DNA of 64,000 nt from assembly GCA_003008705.1 (NCBI GenBank), contig PDUO01000009.1, positions 124,001-188,000 on the forward strand, written 5' to 3'. Both the position numbers and the translations under genes were made by a program. The notes below the pieces were generated by a model. That model was not told the DNA's origin, searched no databases, and worked only from the letters and a program-made list of their open reading frames with translations. Of this stretch, positions 11,611-21,586 are shown one piece after another. How positions within the stretch are numbered: position 1 is the first letter of the stretch; each line of letters opens with the position of its first letter. Origin of the DNA: Pezicula radicicola (Eukaryota; Ascomycota; Leotiomycetes; Helotiales; Dermateaceae).

Positions 11611-12949
11611 TGTGAAAAGTGGTTTTGGAGGTTTCTTTTAGGGGGTTCTTGAGAAAGAAAGGTGGGAGGTGATTGTAGAACTCGGCCGTGGGAAGTCCAA
11701 GTATTAAGGGTTTGAACCTAGCGAGGGGTATAGATATGATGACGGGCTGTGCAGTAGTTCAGTGCGTACGAGGCTTGAGAGGTGGTGATATGGGAGTACG
11801 GTAGGTTGAAGGTTGGGGAATTGAGGATTGAGAGAAAGATGGAAGAAGATGGAGAGATTTTCTGAGAAGCAGCAGTAGTCGTAGATATTGTGGAGAGATT
11901 GGGTGGTACGATGGTCCAACCCTGGATAGATATGTACTCGTCACGGGAGAAAGTTCCGCTTCGCTGGGCTCGATTAAAAGGTTCTCCAACCTCGGTGGAA
12001 GTGGAGGAAGCTCTAACGCCGGACCGGATACCTTGGACAGGCTAAACACGAGAAGACGTACGAGTAAGGGCTATTTAGCGACGGTGCGTGCGTGTAAGTA
12101 ATAAGTGCGCATCAATAGGTAGAGTCAAGAAAGATGGATTATCGTGGAAGATGTGGAAGATGTGGAAGATTTGAGGAGTTGGAATGAGGCTGCTAGAGAT
12201 GATATGCGGCAGAGGGGCGTCTTTGTGTGTGGGATTTTAGGTATTGATAGGTATGATGATAGGTATGGCTTATGAGCAGTTCATGCAAGAGGCAAGGCAA
12301 GGCAAGGCAGGGCAGGGCAGGGCAAGACAAGGAAAAGATGGCAAAAGGCAACAAAGAAAGAGAGAAGGGCGGCAGGTGGTGTGGTGATGTGTATAGGCTG
12401 AAAGACTCGAGTACCTCTGATAGGTGTATGGCGGCATTTGAGACATGGCCATGGCTGCATTCGAATAATAATCCTACAGTTAAATTTTAATCCCCCCCAC
12501 ACTCCAATGGCGGCGTTAAAGACTTCCCTTCCTGCTACTTAAGTACCGTATGCGGAGTCTCCAAACTCGGACAAAGTCTGGGGGATCTTGCGCCAGGAAC
12601 CAACCAGCTTACGTGAGCCCATAGACCAAAACTGACACCTAGCCATACAACTCCGAATACGTCCTGTCCAGTATCTAGTACCTACGGCACTGTGTGCAAC
12701 ATGTAAAGTAAAGTAAATATCCGTCGAAGCAACCATATGTTCTGCTTCACCAACGAGATTTTTTGTCGGCTTAATACTCGGTCCCCACACGGAATGAGTC
12801 GGGAAAGAAGGAAAGATCCGAGAGAAAGCTGTGTGGCGGAAAAACCTCGGATTTTCAATGCTCTCTCGGACAGTCCAGACACGACACGCTGAGAAACTCC
12901 AGCGCGTCCACCACCCCATACGGTACATGTCCTTGGGAAATAAAGTCAG
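11611..12949. other. Intergenic with purine-rich simple repeat
   Basis: Contains a GGCAA/GGGCA tandem run at about 12290-12330 and a GGAAGATGT repeat near 12145-12170. A minus-strand open frame at 11759-12049 has no ATG start and was not called. Confidence 0.45.
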
Positions 12950-14000
12950 ATGTCGGCCTCCTCTCACACCGGCGACAGCATCAACGATGCTGGCCAGAAT
13001 TCCTTTTCCCGCCAGACAAAAAAGGTGAAGGACCTCTTCTCCATCCCGGCCCCGGTGAAGAGATTGTTTGACCAGTATCCCGTCTTGGTATATGCGCCCA
13101 ACGACCTCCCACAGCGCGCCCCCAAGGCTGCCAGAGTTCCAAGTCTTTATGTCTTTAGCACAGAGAAGGATGCTGCAGCTGGCAGGCCCTCCTTCAATCC
13201 AAGTTGCTTGAAGTGGCAGGTCAGTTACCCTAAGCGTCCAAAATAATATCCTGGAGAGTGAGGGTTGACAACCCAAATGTAGACCTTCCTGAATATTGCA
13301 CGCGTCGACCACCGTCTTATATCTTCCAACAATCATGCCTCGCCAACAGGAGTCCTGCCCTTCCTTTTGCCAGTTGCACATGGCTCGAGCTCGTCCCAGG
13401 AGTCACTTCTCCCTATCACATCTAGCAAGCTAGTCAAATATGCTGCTGACCACGGTTCGAAGGTGCAAGAGTCTCCTAGCATGAGGTATGAAGCATATCA
13501 GTCTCTCCTTGATCACCGGATACGCAATGCTTGGGTATGTTTTTATTTTCCCCCATAAAATGATTTCAGGGGCTCTCGCTAATATAACACAGCTCTTTAC
13601 CCTCTACCTCGAGCCAAAGAACTTCAACTCAGTCGCATATAAACTCTACGTCTCACCAACCTCTTCAAATCCTCTTGTCCGAGCCTCGATCTCCCATCAA
13701 CTTCGTACCGCGGCAGAAGCAGAGTTGCTGAAGCACGCCTCGATCATTGACATAGATGACTTATATAGCGAAGCGGACAAGGCTTTCGAAGCGCTTTCTT
13801 CATTATTGGGTGAACAAAGCTGGTTCTTCGGTGGTAGTCATCCAGCTTTATTTGATGCAAGTGTGTTCGCTTACACACAGTTGCTGCTCGATGATGGCTT
13901 AGGTTGGGAGGAGAAGAAGCTTTGCAGGGCGTTGAGGAGAAGGGATAACCTGGTACGGCATCGAGAGAGGTTATTAAAACTATACTATGGTGGATCATGA
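12950..14000 (+). CDS. SAM35: Sam35/metaxin-like mitochondrial outer-membrane sorting (SAM) component
   Basis: Three exons 12950-13219, 13283-13534, 13593-14000 (309 aa), all phase-0 introns of 63 and 58 nt. GST-like fold of the metaxin family: N-terminal segment FSIPAPVKRLFDQYP with PSFNPSCLKWQTFLNI and NNHASPTGVLPFLLP (thioredoxin-like half), and C-terminal half YEAYQSLLDHRIRNAW, LYLEPKNF, AFEALSSLLGEQSWFFGG and ALFDASVFAYTQLLLDD. The pattern tryptophan-phenylalanine-glycine followed by FDASVFAY is typical of the GST_C domain in Sam35/metaxins. By family it works in the SAM/TOB complex that inserts beta-barrel proteins into the mitochondrial outer membrane. Distinguishing Sam35 from Sam37 is by overall similarity recalled from fungal proteins, so the symbol is less sure than the family. 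Confidence 0.75.
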
Positions 14001-14860
14001 GCAAGTTTCTGGACAGTGGTCTTCATTGAAGAGGGCAACTGGCCCGATAACAATAAAAGCAAAGCTTACCTTCCAAGAAGAAAGACATACCATAGGTGGA
14101 TGTCGGGGAGTTCTTCAGAAGAACAGTATGCTTAGGAGCTTTTGGTGCAAACGGAGATGCAATCAGCCTTGCCGTGGCTCAAGGAGTGCTAACAGAAGGC
14201 AGAAAGGCTGGAGCTTCTAGTCCTGCTTCTTAGAAATTATGATACCCTACTTTTCATTTGGCTTTCTATCCTGCAACCCATGCTGCTACTTCTTCATAGG
14301 TATCGTTCTTCCAGAGTTGGTTGCAAAGACATTTTTTTATAGTCTGCTACACTATGTCAGTTGTAGCCTCATTTGCTGGAGGGAGATGTATGTGTTGGGC
14401 TTGTTATAAAAGACAAGACAACTGTGGTCTTATCCGTATTTTGCAAGCAAACCATATTATCGAAGGACCACCATTAATCTCAGCCCAGAATTTATGGACC
14501 TAGTCGAGCATCCCTTATCCGCTTTCATATAACTCCCCGCTCGCCTTCTTTTGACTTCTTGACTGGCCTTATCAACTGAAAAGACTTATACTTGAGTCAT
14601 TAACAAAGCTACGTAGTATATTCTTTTCCTTGTTACAGACTGTGTTTACTGCTAGATTTGCTAGCTTTGCTAGCTAAGAATTCTTAAGTTACAAGGAGAA
14701 GTAGAAGAGCTCACAAAAATATTCTACTTAAGCGCACTAAGCTGCTCAGTAGAAATATGTACGGTAAGTTATTTGGTTCAATGCTTACCAACACAAACCA
14801 AAATTCATAGTTTTCTCTACCTACCTATCTTTCTTACTACCGTCTATATCATCAATCAAA
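14001..14860. other. Intergenic with a short exon-like fragment
   Basis: Mostly non-coding. On the plus strand 14096-14233 follows a CCATAG acceptor-like site and reads 45 codons to TAG with a protein-like end (GAFGANGDAISLAVAQGV, then LTEGRKAGA). I could not connect it to the upstream Sam35-like gene in phase, and do not recognise it. Confidence 0.3.
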
Positions 14861-15918
14861 TCACTTGACGTCAGGCAAACTCTTCTCAACAGCCTCCAAC
14901 TCACTAATGGCCTCCTTCCAATTCTCCCACTCCTTATCACCACCAGGTAACCCACCATGCAACGGCAACCTAGTACCATCACGATCCCCAAAACCCATAA
15001 CCCTAGAAACAGCCTCTTTGATACCAACAGTACCAAACTTCACCACCAATTCCTCAACTACACTAACCTTGTATTGCAGTAATCTCCTCTCGGCAACTTC
15101 TTTCTCCGTAGGATTGTTGTTTATGGATAGCTTATACAGATGAACGACTGACCGAGGGAAGAAACCTGCTGAGCCATCGATTACACCCTCGCAGCCTACG
15201 GAAACGACCGGGAGGAGTTGCTGACCAAGGCCTGAGAAAGTGTGGAAGTGCTTCTTGTCAATCTTGGGATTCCAGCCGATTTGTGCATGGTATGAGACGT
15301 CGCCGTGGGAGAGCTTGCAACCAACGATGTTGGGATGTTGGGCGAGCGTTGCGTAGGTTGAAGGGATGACTTTAACATTATTGGATACTCCAGGGTAGTG
15401 GTAGCTTGAAAACAGAATTAGCAACGGAATAAGAGGGGAAAGATGAACACATACATCATAACAGGTATAGGCGATTGATCAGCAACAGCAGTAAACCACT
15501 GAATGATACCCTCCTGCGTACTAGCACCAGCGAAGTAACCAGGCACAAGACACAAACCCCATTGGGCACCAGCCTCCTTCGCAGACTTCAATTGATCCAC
15601 AACTTCTTCAACATTCTGTGCTGCTGTACCCGCAATTATTGGATAGTCCTTGAAACCAGCTTCTTCCAATGTCTTTCTCTGAGAAGATAGAATATCGAAT
15701 CTCTCTTTGTTTGTGAGATGGACTGCTTCTCCGGTACTACCTAAGATTACAAGACCTGTGATACCAGCTTTGGCTAACTTGAGAGAATGTGCAGATTGGG
15801 TTGCGAGATCAACTGGAGCGACCCAGCTTGCTGATGAGGAGGCTCCATTTGATGTACTCTTGGATGCGAAGAATGTTGGCACGGGGACGTAGACACCTGC
15901 TGGAGGAGGGGAAGACAT
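14861..15918 (-). CDS. DHDPS/NAL-family class I aldolase (fungal 2-keto-3-deoxy sugar-acid aldolase type)
   Basis: Two exons 15918-15455 and 15404-14861 (335 aa); the 50-nt intron splits the conserved VMIYHYPGV segment. TIM-barrel dihydrodipicolinate-synthase superfamily features: GSTGEAVHLTNKER (GTGE substrate loop), catalytic Tyr in IYHYPGV, Schiff-base Lys in IVGCKLSHGDV, and GLGQQLLPVVSVGCEGVIDG. It starts MSSPPPAGVYVPVPTFF as in fungal members. Fungal enzymes of this group include the L-threo-3-deoxy-hexulosonate aldolase of the D-galacturonate route (LGA1/gaaC) and related 2-keto-3-deoxy acid aldolases; this could be that enzyme or a paralogue. The neighbouring gene at 16886-17991 is an amidohydrolase of the sugar-lactonase type on the same strand, which supports a sugar-acid role. 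Exact substrate cannot be told from sequence. Confidence 0.82.
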
Positions 15919-16423
15919 CTTTCAGATAGAAATACTGATATATATATCGAGAGATGTTACACGACAGAAATATAATTAGAAGTATAGAAAAATCTCAGGA
16001 TCGTAGAGGAATGATGAAGAAAAGTGAAGTCAGTAGAAGAAAGCCTTCTATTGAGGGGTTGTTGTATCGTGGGGTTCGAGTGGACGTCTACGGTACTGTA
16101 CTCTTTTCGAACGCCATACCTAGAAAAGGGAAGCCGGCCCCCACTAACTGTTACATATGCAAGTACACAGCAGAGTTCTGTGCTGTTTGACTCGTAAAAT
16201 GGTTTGGTGGTGATTGATTATTGACATATCTCGGGTTAACGTATTCCTGGTGATGTTGTGGCCAAGAGTCTCGGGGTGCATTGTTGCGAATTCCGAGCTA
16301 CGAGTACCGGGCGAGTCCATCGCCGGCTGGGTCTTCTTCAACAATGCTCTGTCCCTTCAAAAATTGTTTGTGGATAGCGGATGAACTTCACCTCTATTCT
16401 TATATTTGGATCATCGAAGACGT
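15919..16423. other. Intergenic, aldolase promoter
   Basis: About 500 bp upstream of the aldolase start, which lies on the minus strand. A TATATATA stretch lies at about 15940-15947. No coding sequence seen. Confidence 0.5.
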
Positions 16424-16855
16424 CTAGAGATGTCGTGAACAAATATTCCAAACTTCAACCAACTTTCCATCCTGCTCCACCATCATGGTATTTTCTTGTA
16501 AATAGACAACCAGTAGGCCATATTCATGATATTTTGTTTTGCCTTGGTATGTTCTTGGTATTGGACCAGTTACTACGCTCTTTAGCGGCAATTCATTCAA
16601 CTCTTCTTGATCTTCATCGTTGTCGTTGAGGCCATATCGGTTACGGCACATGAAAACGCATTGCTTCCAATTGTCACCGCAAGACAAAACTACCTACAGT
16701 CTCTTTTGGAGAACAGTCGTAGAAAATCCACAGGAAGTACAGGCCTGCAGTTCTGATCTATCCGCTTCAGATATGCTCAACTTGGCTTCCAAATCCGCTG
16801 CTGATGTCACTCTGCTCAAACTCGGTCTTATGCAAATGTCATAATATATTCCCAT
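16424..16855 (-). pseudogene. Cys-rich reading frame interrupted by one in-frame TAG
   Basis: From ATG at 16855 the frame runs 53 codons, meets TAG at 16694-16696, then continues open for 90 codons to the stop at 16424-16426. The text looks protein-like on both sides: ACTSCGF before the stop; SCGDNWKQCVFMCRNRYGLN, TGPIPRTYQG and EYGLLVVYLQEN after it. The cysteines (CxxC, then C-x6-C-x3-C) suggest a small metal-binding or disulfide module. No splice sites remove the TAG. It starts 30 bp downstream of the lactonase stop codon, so it could also be read as lactonase 3' UTR. A broken gene, a recoded gene or chance are all possible. I do not recognise a family. Confidence 0.35.
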
Positions 16856-16885
16856 AGGCAAAACATTGGTATCTCTCGCTTATAA

Positions 16886-17991
16886 TTACAACAACTCTTT
16901 AATCCCATAAGCCTTAATAGCAGTTCCACTCCAAATCATAATCTGCTCTTCCTTGGTCAAGCCGGCCAAATAACATGTTCTCTGGACCACCTGTTGCCAT
17001 TTCTTCCAAGAATCATCAAGTCCAATCGTACAAACCGGCCAGTTGCTACCATACATAATTCTGAAAGCTCCGAAAGCAGCTAGAACAATTGCGAGACGTG
17101 ATTGCAATCCTTCGAAGATCTCGTCAACCGGTGCATGCTTGAGGGAGTCGGGCATCTCTTCGAAGCAACCGCTTAGTTTCATGTAGGTCTTGCTGCAAGC
17201 GCCGAGTGTAAACATTGCCGTGCGCCAGGCTACGAAACTGGGGTCTGTCGGGTTGTAGACTGAGAGGTCAGGTTTGCAAAGATGGTCTGGAAAATATGAT
17301 TAGCATTTCTGCATAAATTATCAGAAACGAATAACTTACTGATGATGAAAACCACCTTGTCGTCCTCCGGAACCCCCTCATGGGCCCTGGAAATCATTTC
17401 TACAGCCTCCTCCAATTGCCACTTCCCACCCGAGTGCTGATCTACCCCGAGATCAAAAACAAAACCCTTCTTTCCTAACCACTTCAATCCCTCAATGAAC
17501 TTATCCTGCAACATAACACCCTTTGGTTTATCTTGCACCAAATACCTAAATCCCCTAATCTTCCCCCAACTCTCCCCTGCTCTCTTCTCCACCTCCTTTA
17601 CATACTTCTCCAATACCTCGGCTCCACCAGGCACCGGCGCCCATGGAATAATTGCCAAACACAGCTTCTTGTCTTCAGCAGCATGTCCTTCTCCATCCTT
17701 CGGTGTCCCAAGAGCAATCCGCTTCAACCAATCCACCTCCATAAGAGGCATCTCCCATCCCTTCCCATCTTCGCCAGCCTCGACGGAAGATTTCCGATCT
17801 GTTTCGAGGAATATGAAACCTTCGAGGGAAGCTGGTGAACCGGTTATAGCTTTGTATTCTTCGAGTGAGTGTTGCTTGTTTAGGGGGTTGGCCGGGCTTG
17901 TCCAGGCGAGGGTCTCGAGTTCGGAGGTAGGGTAGAGATGGATGTGGGAGTCGATGATGGGGAATTCTTGTGCTGATGAATCTTGGGCCAT
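16886..17991 (-). CDS. Amidohydrolase-2 family lactonase (L-rhamnono-gamma-lactonase-like)
   Basis: Two exons 17991-17340 and 17286-16886 (350 aa); the intron falls inside FIINHLCKPD. Metal-dependent amidohydrolase_2 features: PIIDSHIHLYP (HxH) near the start, GFRYLVQDKPKGVML, His in INHLCKPDLS, YMKLSG, and a C-terminal MYGSNWPVC motif. The last is odd: most family members have Asp where this has Asn (GSDWP). Fungal members include L-rhamnono-1,4-lactonase of the non-phosphorylative rhamnose route. Beside a DHDPS-type aldolase this suggests sugar-acid lactone hydrolysis; the substrate is inferred. The start is the first true ATG (MAQDSS); the two in-frame codons before it are not ATG. Confidence 0.75.
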
Positions 17992-18500
17992 TTTCAAGAT
18001 TTGGATTCTATGTTATAGAGATGGATGAAGTAACTTGATTCCTTCATTCTCCTCAGGATTTCTCGTCGACGTTCAATGGAACCCCGCCATGAGCCCCACT
18101 CTTTGGCTCGTCACCCCTGCTCTTATCGAGCGATAAGAGAAAAAAGGAGGTCCAGATGAAGCGAAGTCTGACAAGCTCTGCCAGTACAAAGTAGAAATTT
18201 ATTTGTCCAAGGTCTTTTTCGGCATTTCCAGGCTGTATTGGGGAATAAAACAGAAATGCCTTCTATTCTCACATCTCACCATATGTTTGGGAAGCTTCGT
18301 GGGCACGCACTTATAAGCAACACTCCTAGACTTTGACGCTGTCGGGCTGGCCGCCGTGCCCCTCTTCTGCTACAGTGCTACTCCCCGAAGAGGTAAGTGA
18401 TTCAATCCATGACAAGTAGGTAGAGTTTGTATATCTTTTCTTTTCTTCACCTTGCCTTTACAAGTTTCTGCTTCACATCACTTTTCCCGGAAATATCACC
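17992..18500. other. Divergent promoter region of the lactonase and MetX-like hydrolase genes
   Basis: 509 bp between two outward-facing start codons. It contains a small inverted repeat (TTATCGAGCGATAA, about 18122-18135). No coding sequence seen. Confidence 0.5.
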
Positions 18501-19532
18501 ATGTCCTCCCAACAGCCCTACGATGCTACAGGCATCGAATATTACGAAATCCCCAACTTCACCTTCTCAACAGGCCTCACGAAACCAATCAAGGTAGCCT
18601 ACCGCTCAATCAACCCCTCCTCAACGGCCGGCACAATCCTAATACCAACTTGTTTTGGTGGGCGGATCAACGGCACTCTCAACTTCAGCACGAAAGCCCT
18701 ATCTGCCTACCACGTTATAGTGGTAGCCCAACTCGGCAATGGCGAATCGTCTTCTCCCTCCAACGACCCAGAATTCCCTCTGTCAAACCCCGGGCCTTCA
18801 GTGCAGTATGAAGACAATGTGAGCGCACAGTACAAATTAGTGACAGAGCATTTCGGAGTCGAGAGATTGGAAGCTGTGATTGGATTTAGTATGGGAGGAC
18901 AACAGGCATACTACTGGGCCGTCATGCATGGCTCTGGAGCCAATCCGTTCCTCAAGAACGCAATAGCAATCTGCAGCTCAGCCAAAACATCGGGACACAA
19001 CTATGCCTTCCTCGAAGGACCCATCGCCGCTCTTGAAACTTCTTCGGACTACGAAGGAGGCACCTATAAGAGTAAAGGCATCAAACCACGGCTTGGACTC
19101 AGAGCATTCGGACGAGCATACGCTGCTTGGCTCACAAGCGCTGAATGGTTTAGACAAGAACTATGGCGCAAGATGGGTGCTACAAGTTTGAAGGCATGGT
19201 TGTATCCTGAAGTAGCGGGACATGAGAGTTGGGATGCGGAGGACCTTCTCAGTCTGGCGAGGTGTTGGCAGGATGGTGATGTGGGGAAGGTTGGTGGTGA
19301 TGGCGATTATAAAAAGGCGTTGGAGGGGATCACGGCTAGGGTTTTGTTGATGCCAAGTAGAACTGATCAGTACTTTCCACCGAGAGACAGCGAGATTGAA
19401 ATCGAGAGTTTGAAGAATGCGGTGCTTGCGCCGATTGAAACTATTTGGGGTCATATAGGTGGTGGTGGAGCAAATGAGGAGGATGTTGAGTATATGAATG
19501 CGACGATAGCTAAGTTCTTGAAGGGAGAGTAG
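18501..19532 (+). CDS. Alpha/beta hydrolase of the homoserine O-acetyltransferase (MetX-like) type
   Basis: Intronless, 343 aa. Alpha/beta-hydrolase fold-1 pattern: nucleophile elbow VIGFSMGGQQAYYWA (Ser in GFSMGG at about residue 134), acid Asp in MPSRTDQYFPP (about 290), His in IWGHIGGGG (about 318). The opening FTFSTGLTKPIKVAYRSINP resembles MetX-like proteins that act on small esters rather than long lipids. True acyl-CoA-dependent homoserine acetyltransferases are longer and part of Met synthesis. Fungal short MetX-like paralogues are mostly of unknown substrate and this looks like one of those. It is divergent from the lactonase gene and so might be co-expressed with it. No signal peptide. 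Confidence 0.78.
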   Translation: MSSQQPYDATGIEYYEIPNFTFSTGLTKPIKVAYRSINPSSTAGTILIPTCFGGRINGTLNFSTKALSAYHVIVVAQLGNGESSSPSNDPEFPLSNPGPSVQYEDNVSAQYKLVTEHFGVERLEAVIGFSMGGQQAYYWAVMHGSGANPFLKNAIAICSSAKTSGHNYAFLEGPIAALETSSDYEGGTYKSKGIKPRLGLRAFGRAYAAWLTSAEWFRQELWRKMGATSLKAWLYPEVAGHESWDAEDLLSLARCWQDGDVGKVGGDGDYKKALEGITARVLLMPSRTDQYFPPRDSEIEIESLKNAVLAPIETIWGHIGGGGANEEDVEYMNATIAKFLKGE

Positions 19533-20529
19533 AATGGTATGACATTAGAAGCGGGATACCCTGTGCAACGTCTAATATCCATCATTGTCTGCCTTTCAAA
19601 CAGATCTGTAGACTGTCGACCATGTGAAAATTGTATTAGAGTTTAAGTATTGCTGTATCTTGTTTCAAGACGCAGTACTTACCATAACGCTATATCTAAG
19701 TAATGAAACGCTATTCCGAGGCCTCTAAGTATAGACAAACAAACTAGTCCCTTTCATTCCTCTAAGGGTCAACCAAAGGTCAGTTGTGTGTACATAACAG
19801 AAAAATAAAAAAAACTGTTGTAGGTGAGTATAAGTAAGTCCCTTAACGTTCTTTTTGAAAAGACTCTTTTCTCTATTCCTTGGATTCTCACATCTTCCTC
19901 CTTCCCTAATATAATTTAAGAGCAATTCTATTCCTAACCACATGTCTTCCTTTAGTGAGAAAGACTCTTGTCCATTCTCCCCCTTCCACACCCAATAGGT
20001 CCTAGCCACTGTATGAATCCTCGAGCACCATATATGGGAGAAATGGGAGAGTATAGAGTATTAGTGTAAGACTCTAAATTATCTAGCCTCCTAACTCAAT
20101 AGGAGGCAATAAGGCTACATATACATAAATTGGTCATCGGAAATCCTGAAAAACGTATATAAAATCAGGCCATTTAGATGTTACTAGCATGTCGGTCTGG
20201 ACTATTGGTTTGCACAGATAATAGCCTTATAGCGATTATTCGAAAATGAGGATATACCTCTCAAACCCGTAATATAAGGCTCCCCACGCCCTTCCTAGGC
20301 TTGATATAAGAAAGATTGAAAGTAAGAGGAGAAATTTCCTAAATAGGAAATAATGAAGCTTCTGATATGTGTTTTGAAACGACAATCGACGTGGTTATAA
20401 TAAATATTGAAATGAAATTGAGGCTGTCTAGAGACAGAGTTGCTGAAATTTAGTTAGTTTTCAGGCCTACTAGGCCTACTAGGCCTTCTTGACGTCATTA
20501 AGCTTGGTTTTAATAAGATCCTCAACGTC
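19533..20529. other. AT-rich tail of the retroelement remnant, probable LTR-like sequence
   Basis: Lies on the 3' side of the minus-strand copia remnant. It carries a GGCCTACTA tandem at about 20465-20483 and one copy of a 43-bp sequence (20237-20279) that recurs on the other side of the pol remnant at 21170-21212 (35 of 43 matches). LTR boundaries could not be fixed. An open minus-strand frame at 19725-20009 has no clear ATG and no family. Confidence 0.4.
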
Positions 20530-21168
20530 TTAAGAGACCAATTTGACGGACGAAATGGGAGTGCTTTTGGGCCGGCAATAGCTCTGTAAAACCACTAGCT
20601 AGTATATTACCCGTTGGCATCTAGTCAATATAGATATTTCCCCTTTAAACTTCTTTACGAAGCCAACTCTAGTGGGTATCAACGTGTTTTAGCTTGGTTT
20701 CAAGCTTTGGGGCGTCGGTTTTGAGAAGGCGAATAGTTTGGAGGTTATCGCAGTATAATATCGGGGTTCTGTGTAGTTCGAAATCAAAGAAATTGGCGCT
20801 TGGCCAAAGAGATTGCTATAAGCGCAGCTTTAGTCGTTGATGTTGTCACCAACTTCTGAAGAGTCGTTTTCCAATGTATAGGTCTTCGAATAACATCTTC
20901 GCAAAGCCCTAGGAGCTATGACGAGTTGGTGTATCGTCTGCGTAGGCTGCATCGTTAAATGACGTGTAGACTCTAGTGGTTGGTTCTAGTTCCTTGCTAT
21001 CGAACAGAATAGCCCAAAACCGAGTATGCCAGATATATTCAAGCAACTAATTAATAGCCTTTATATAGAGGTTTGATGGGTTGGTTAGGAACCGGGAAAG
21101 CTTTGAAGTTGAATGTGAAATGTCCGGGCGAGTTTCAACGGGGCTGAAATTAGCACTGCCAACCTTTT
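20530..21168 (-). mobile_element. Decayed Ty1/copia retrotransposon, RNase H end of pol
   Basis: Minus-strand translation across frameshifts gives the copia RNase H region in order: KVGSANFSPVETRPDISHS, KLSRFLTNPSNLYIKAIN, FNDAAYADDTPTRHSS, GFAKM, VTTSTTKAALIAISLAKRQ, TPILYCDNLQTIRL, and a C-terminal AQKHSHFVRQIGLL-like tail. Family hallmarks are the DAAYADD and YCDN acidic residues and the VTTSTT(E)A motif. At least three in-frame TAG stops (21047-21049, 20909-20911, 20669-20671) fall at positions where Gln is expected or plausible, which fits C-to-T mutation. The copy is dead: frameshifts, stops, and no integrase or reverse transcriptase seen nearby. Confidence 0.85.
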
Positions 21169-21364
21169 ATATTCGGAAATGAGGATATACATCTCAGACA
21201 CGTGAAATGAGGATCACAAATTCCGGTTGTTCCGAGCCTTGAAATGGTGGCTTTGAAAAGTTGTTTTCAAAAATCAAGTTCTTTGCGAGATCTTTTACTC
21301 ATTAGTATCTTCTGTAGCATAGCACGCGCAGTAAACTTACAGCCTCGTCAGGCTTCTTTATATC

Positions 21365-21586
21365 TCAAGATTTAAAGAGGAGCATGAACTTGTTGTATTC
21401 TTCATCAATCTTCAGTGGGGTGTCTGGTGTTGCTATTAAAGCAGCTCTGTAATCTATCTTGGTGGCCCCATATGGCCATGGCATTCCAAAGTCCTGGGTA
21501 TAGGTTATAGCTCTTGCAAGTGTAGAGTTTTTCCATCGTGCGTATCCGCCCTTGAATGGATCCTCATCTCTGTTATATTGCGTGAT
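21365..21586 (-). pseudogene. Unidentified protein-coding remnant
   Basis: A 73-codon minus-strand open stretch without ATG and ending in TGA has strongly protein-like text: NRDEDPFKGGYARWKNSTLA, FGMPWPYGATKIDYRAALIA and KIDEEYNKFMLLFKS. After the TGA the frame continues (DIKKPDEAVSLL). Composition differs from the AT-rich surroundings. I do not recognise the family; it does not look like copia pol. Confidence 0.4.

Noticed and set aside
11759..12049. Minus-strand 96-codon frame with text such as ELPPLPPRLENLLIEPSEAE.
   Set aside because: Starts with GTG, no upstream ATG in frame before a stop, and no splice model could be supported. Left uncalled.
12539..13381. Long minus-strand 280-codon open frame.
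   Set aside because: It is antisense to the first exons of the Sam35-like gene and is explained by their codon use.
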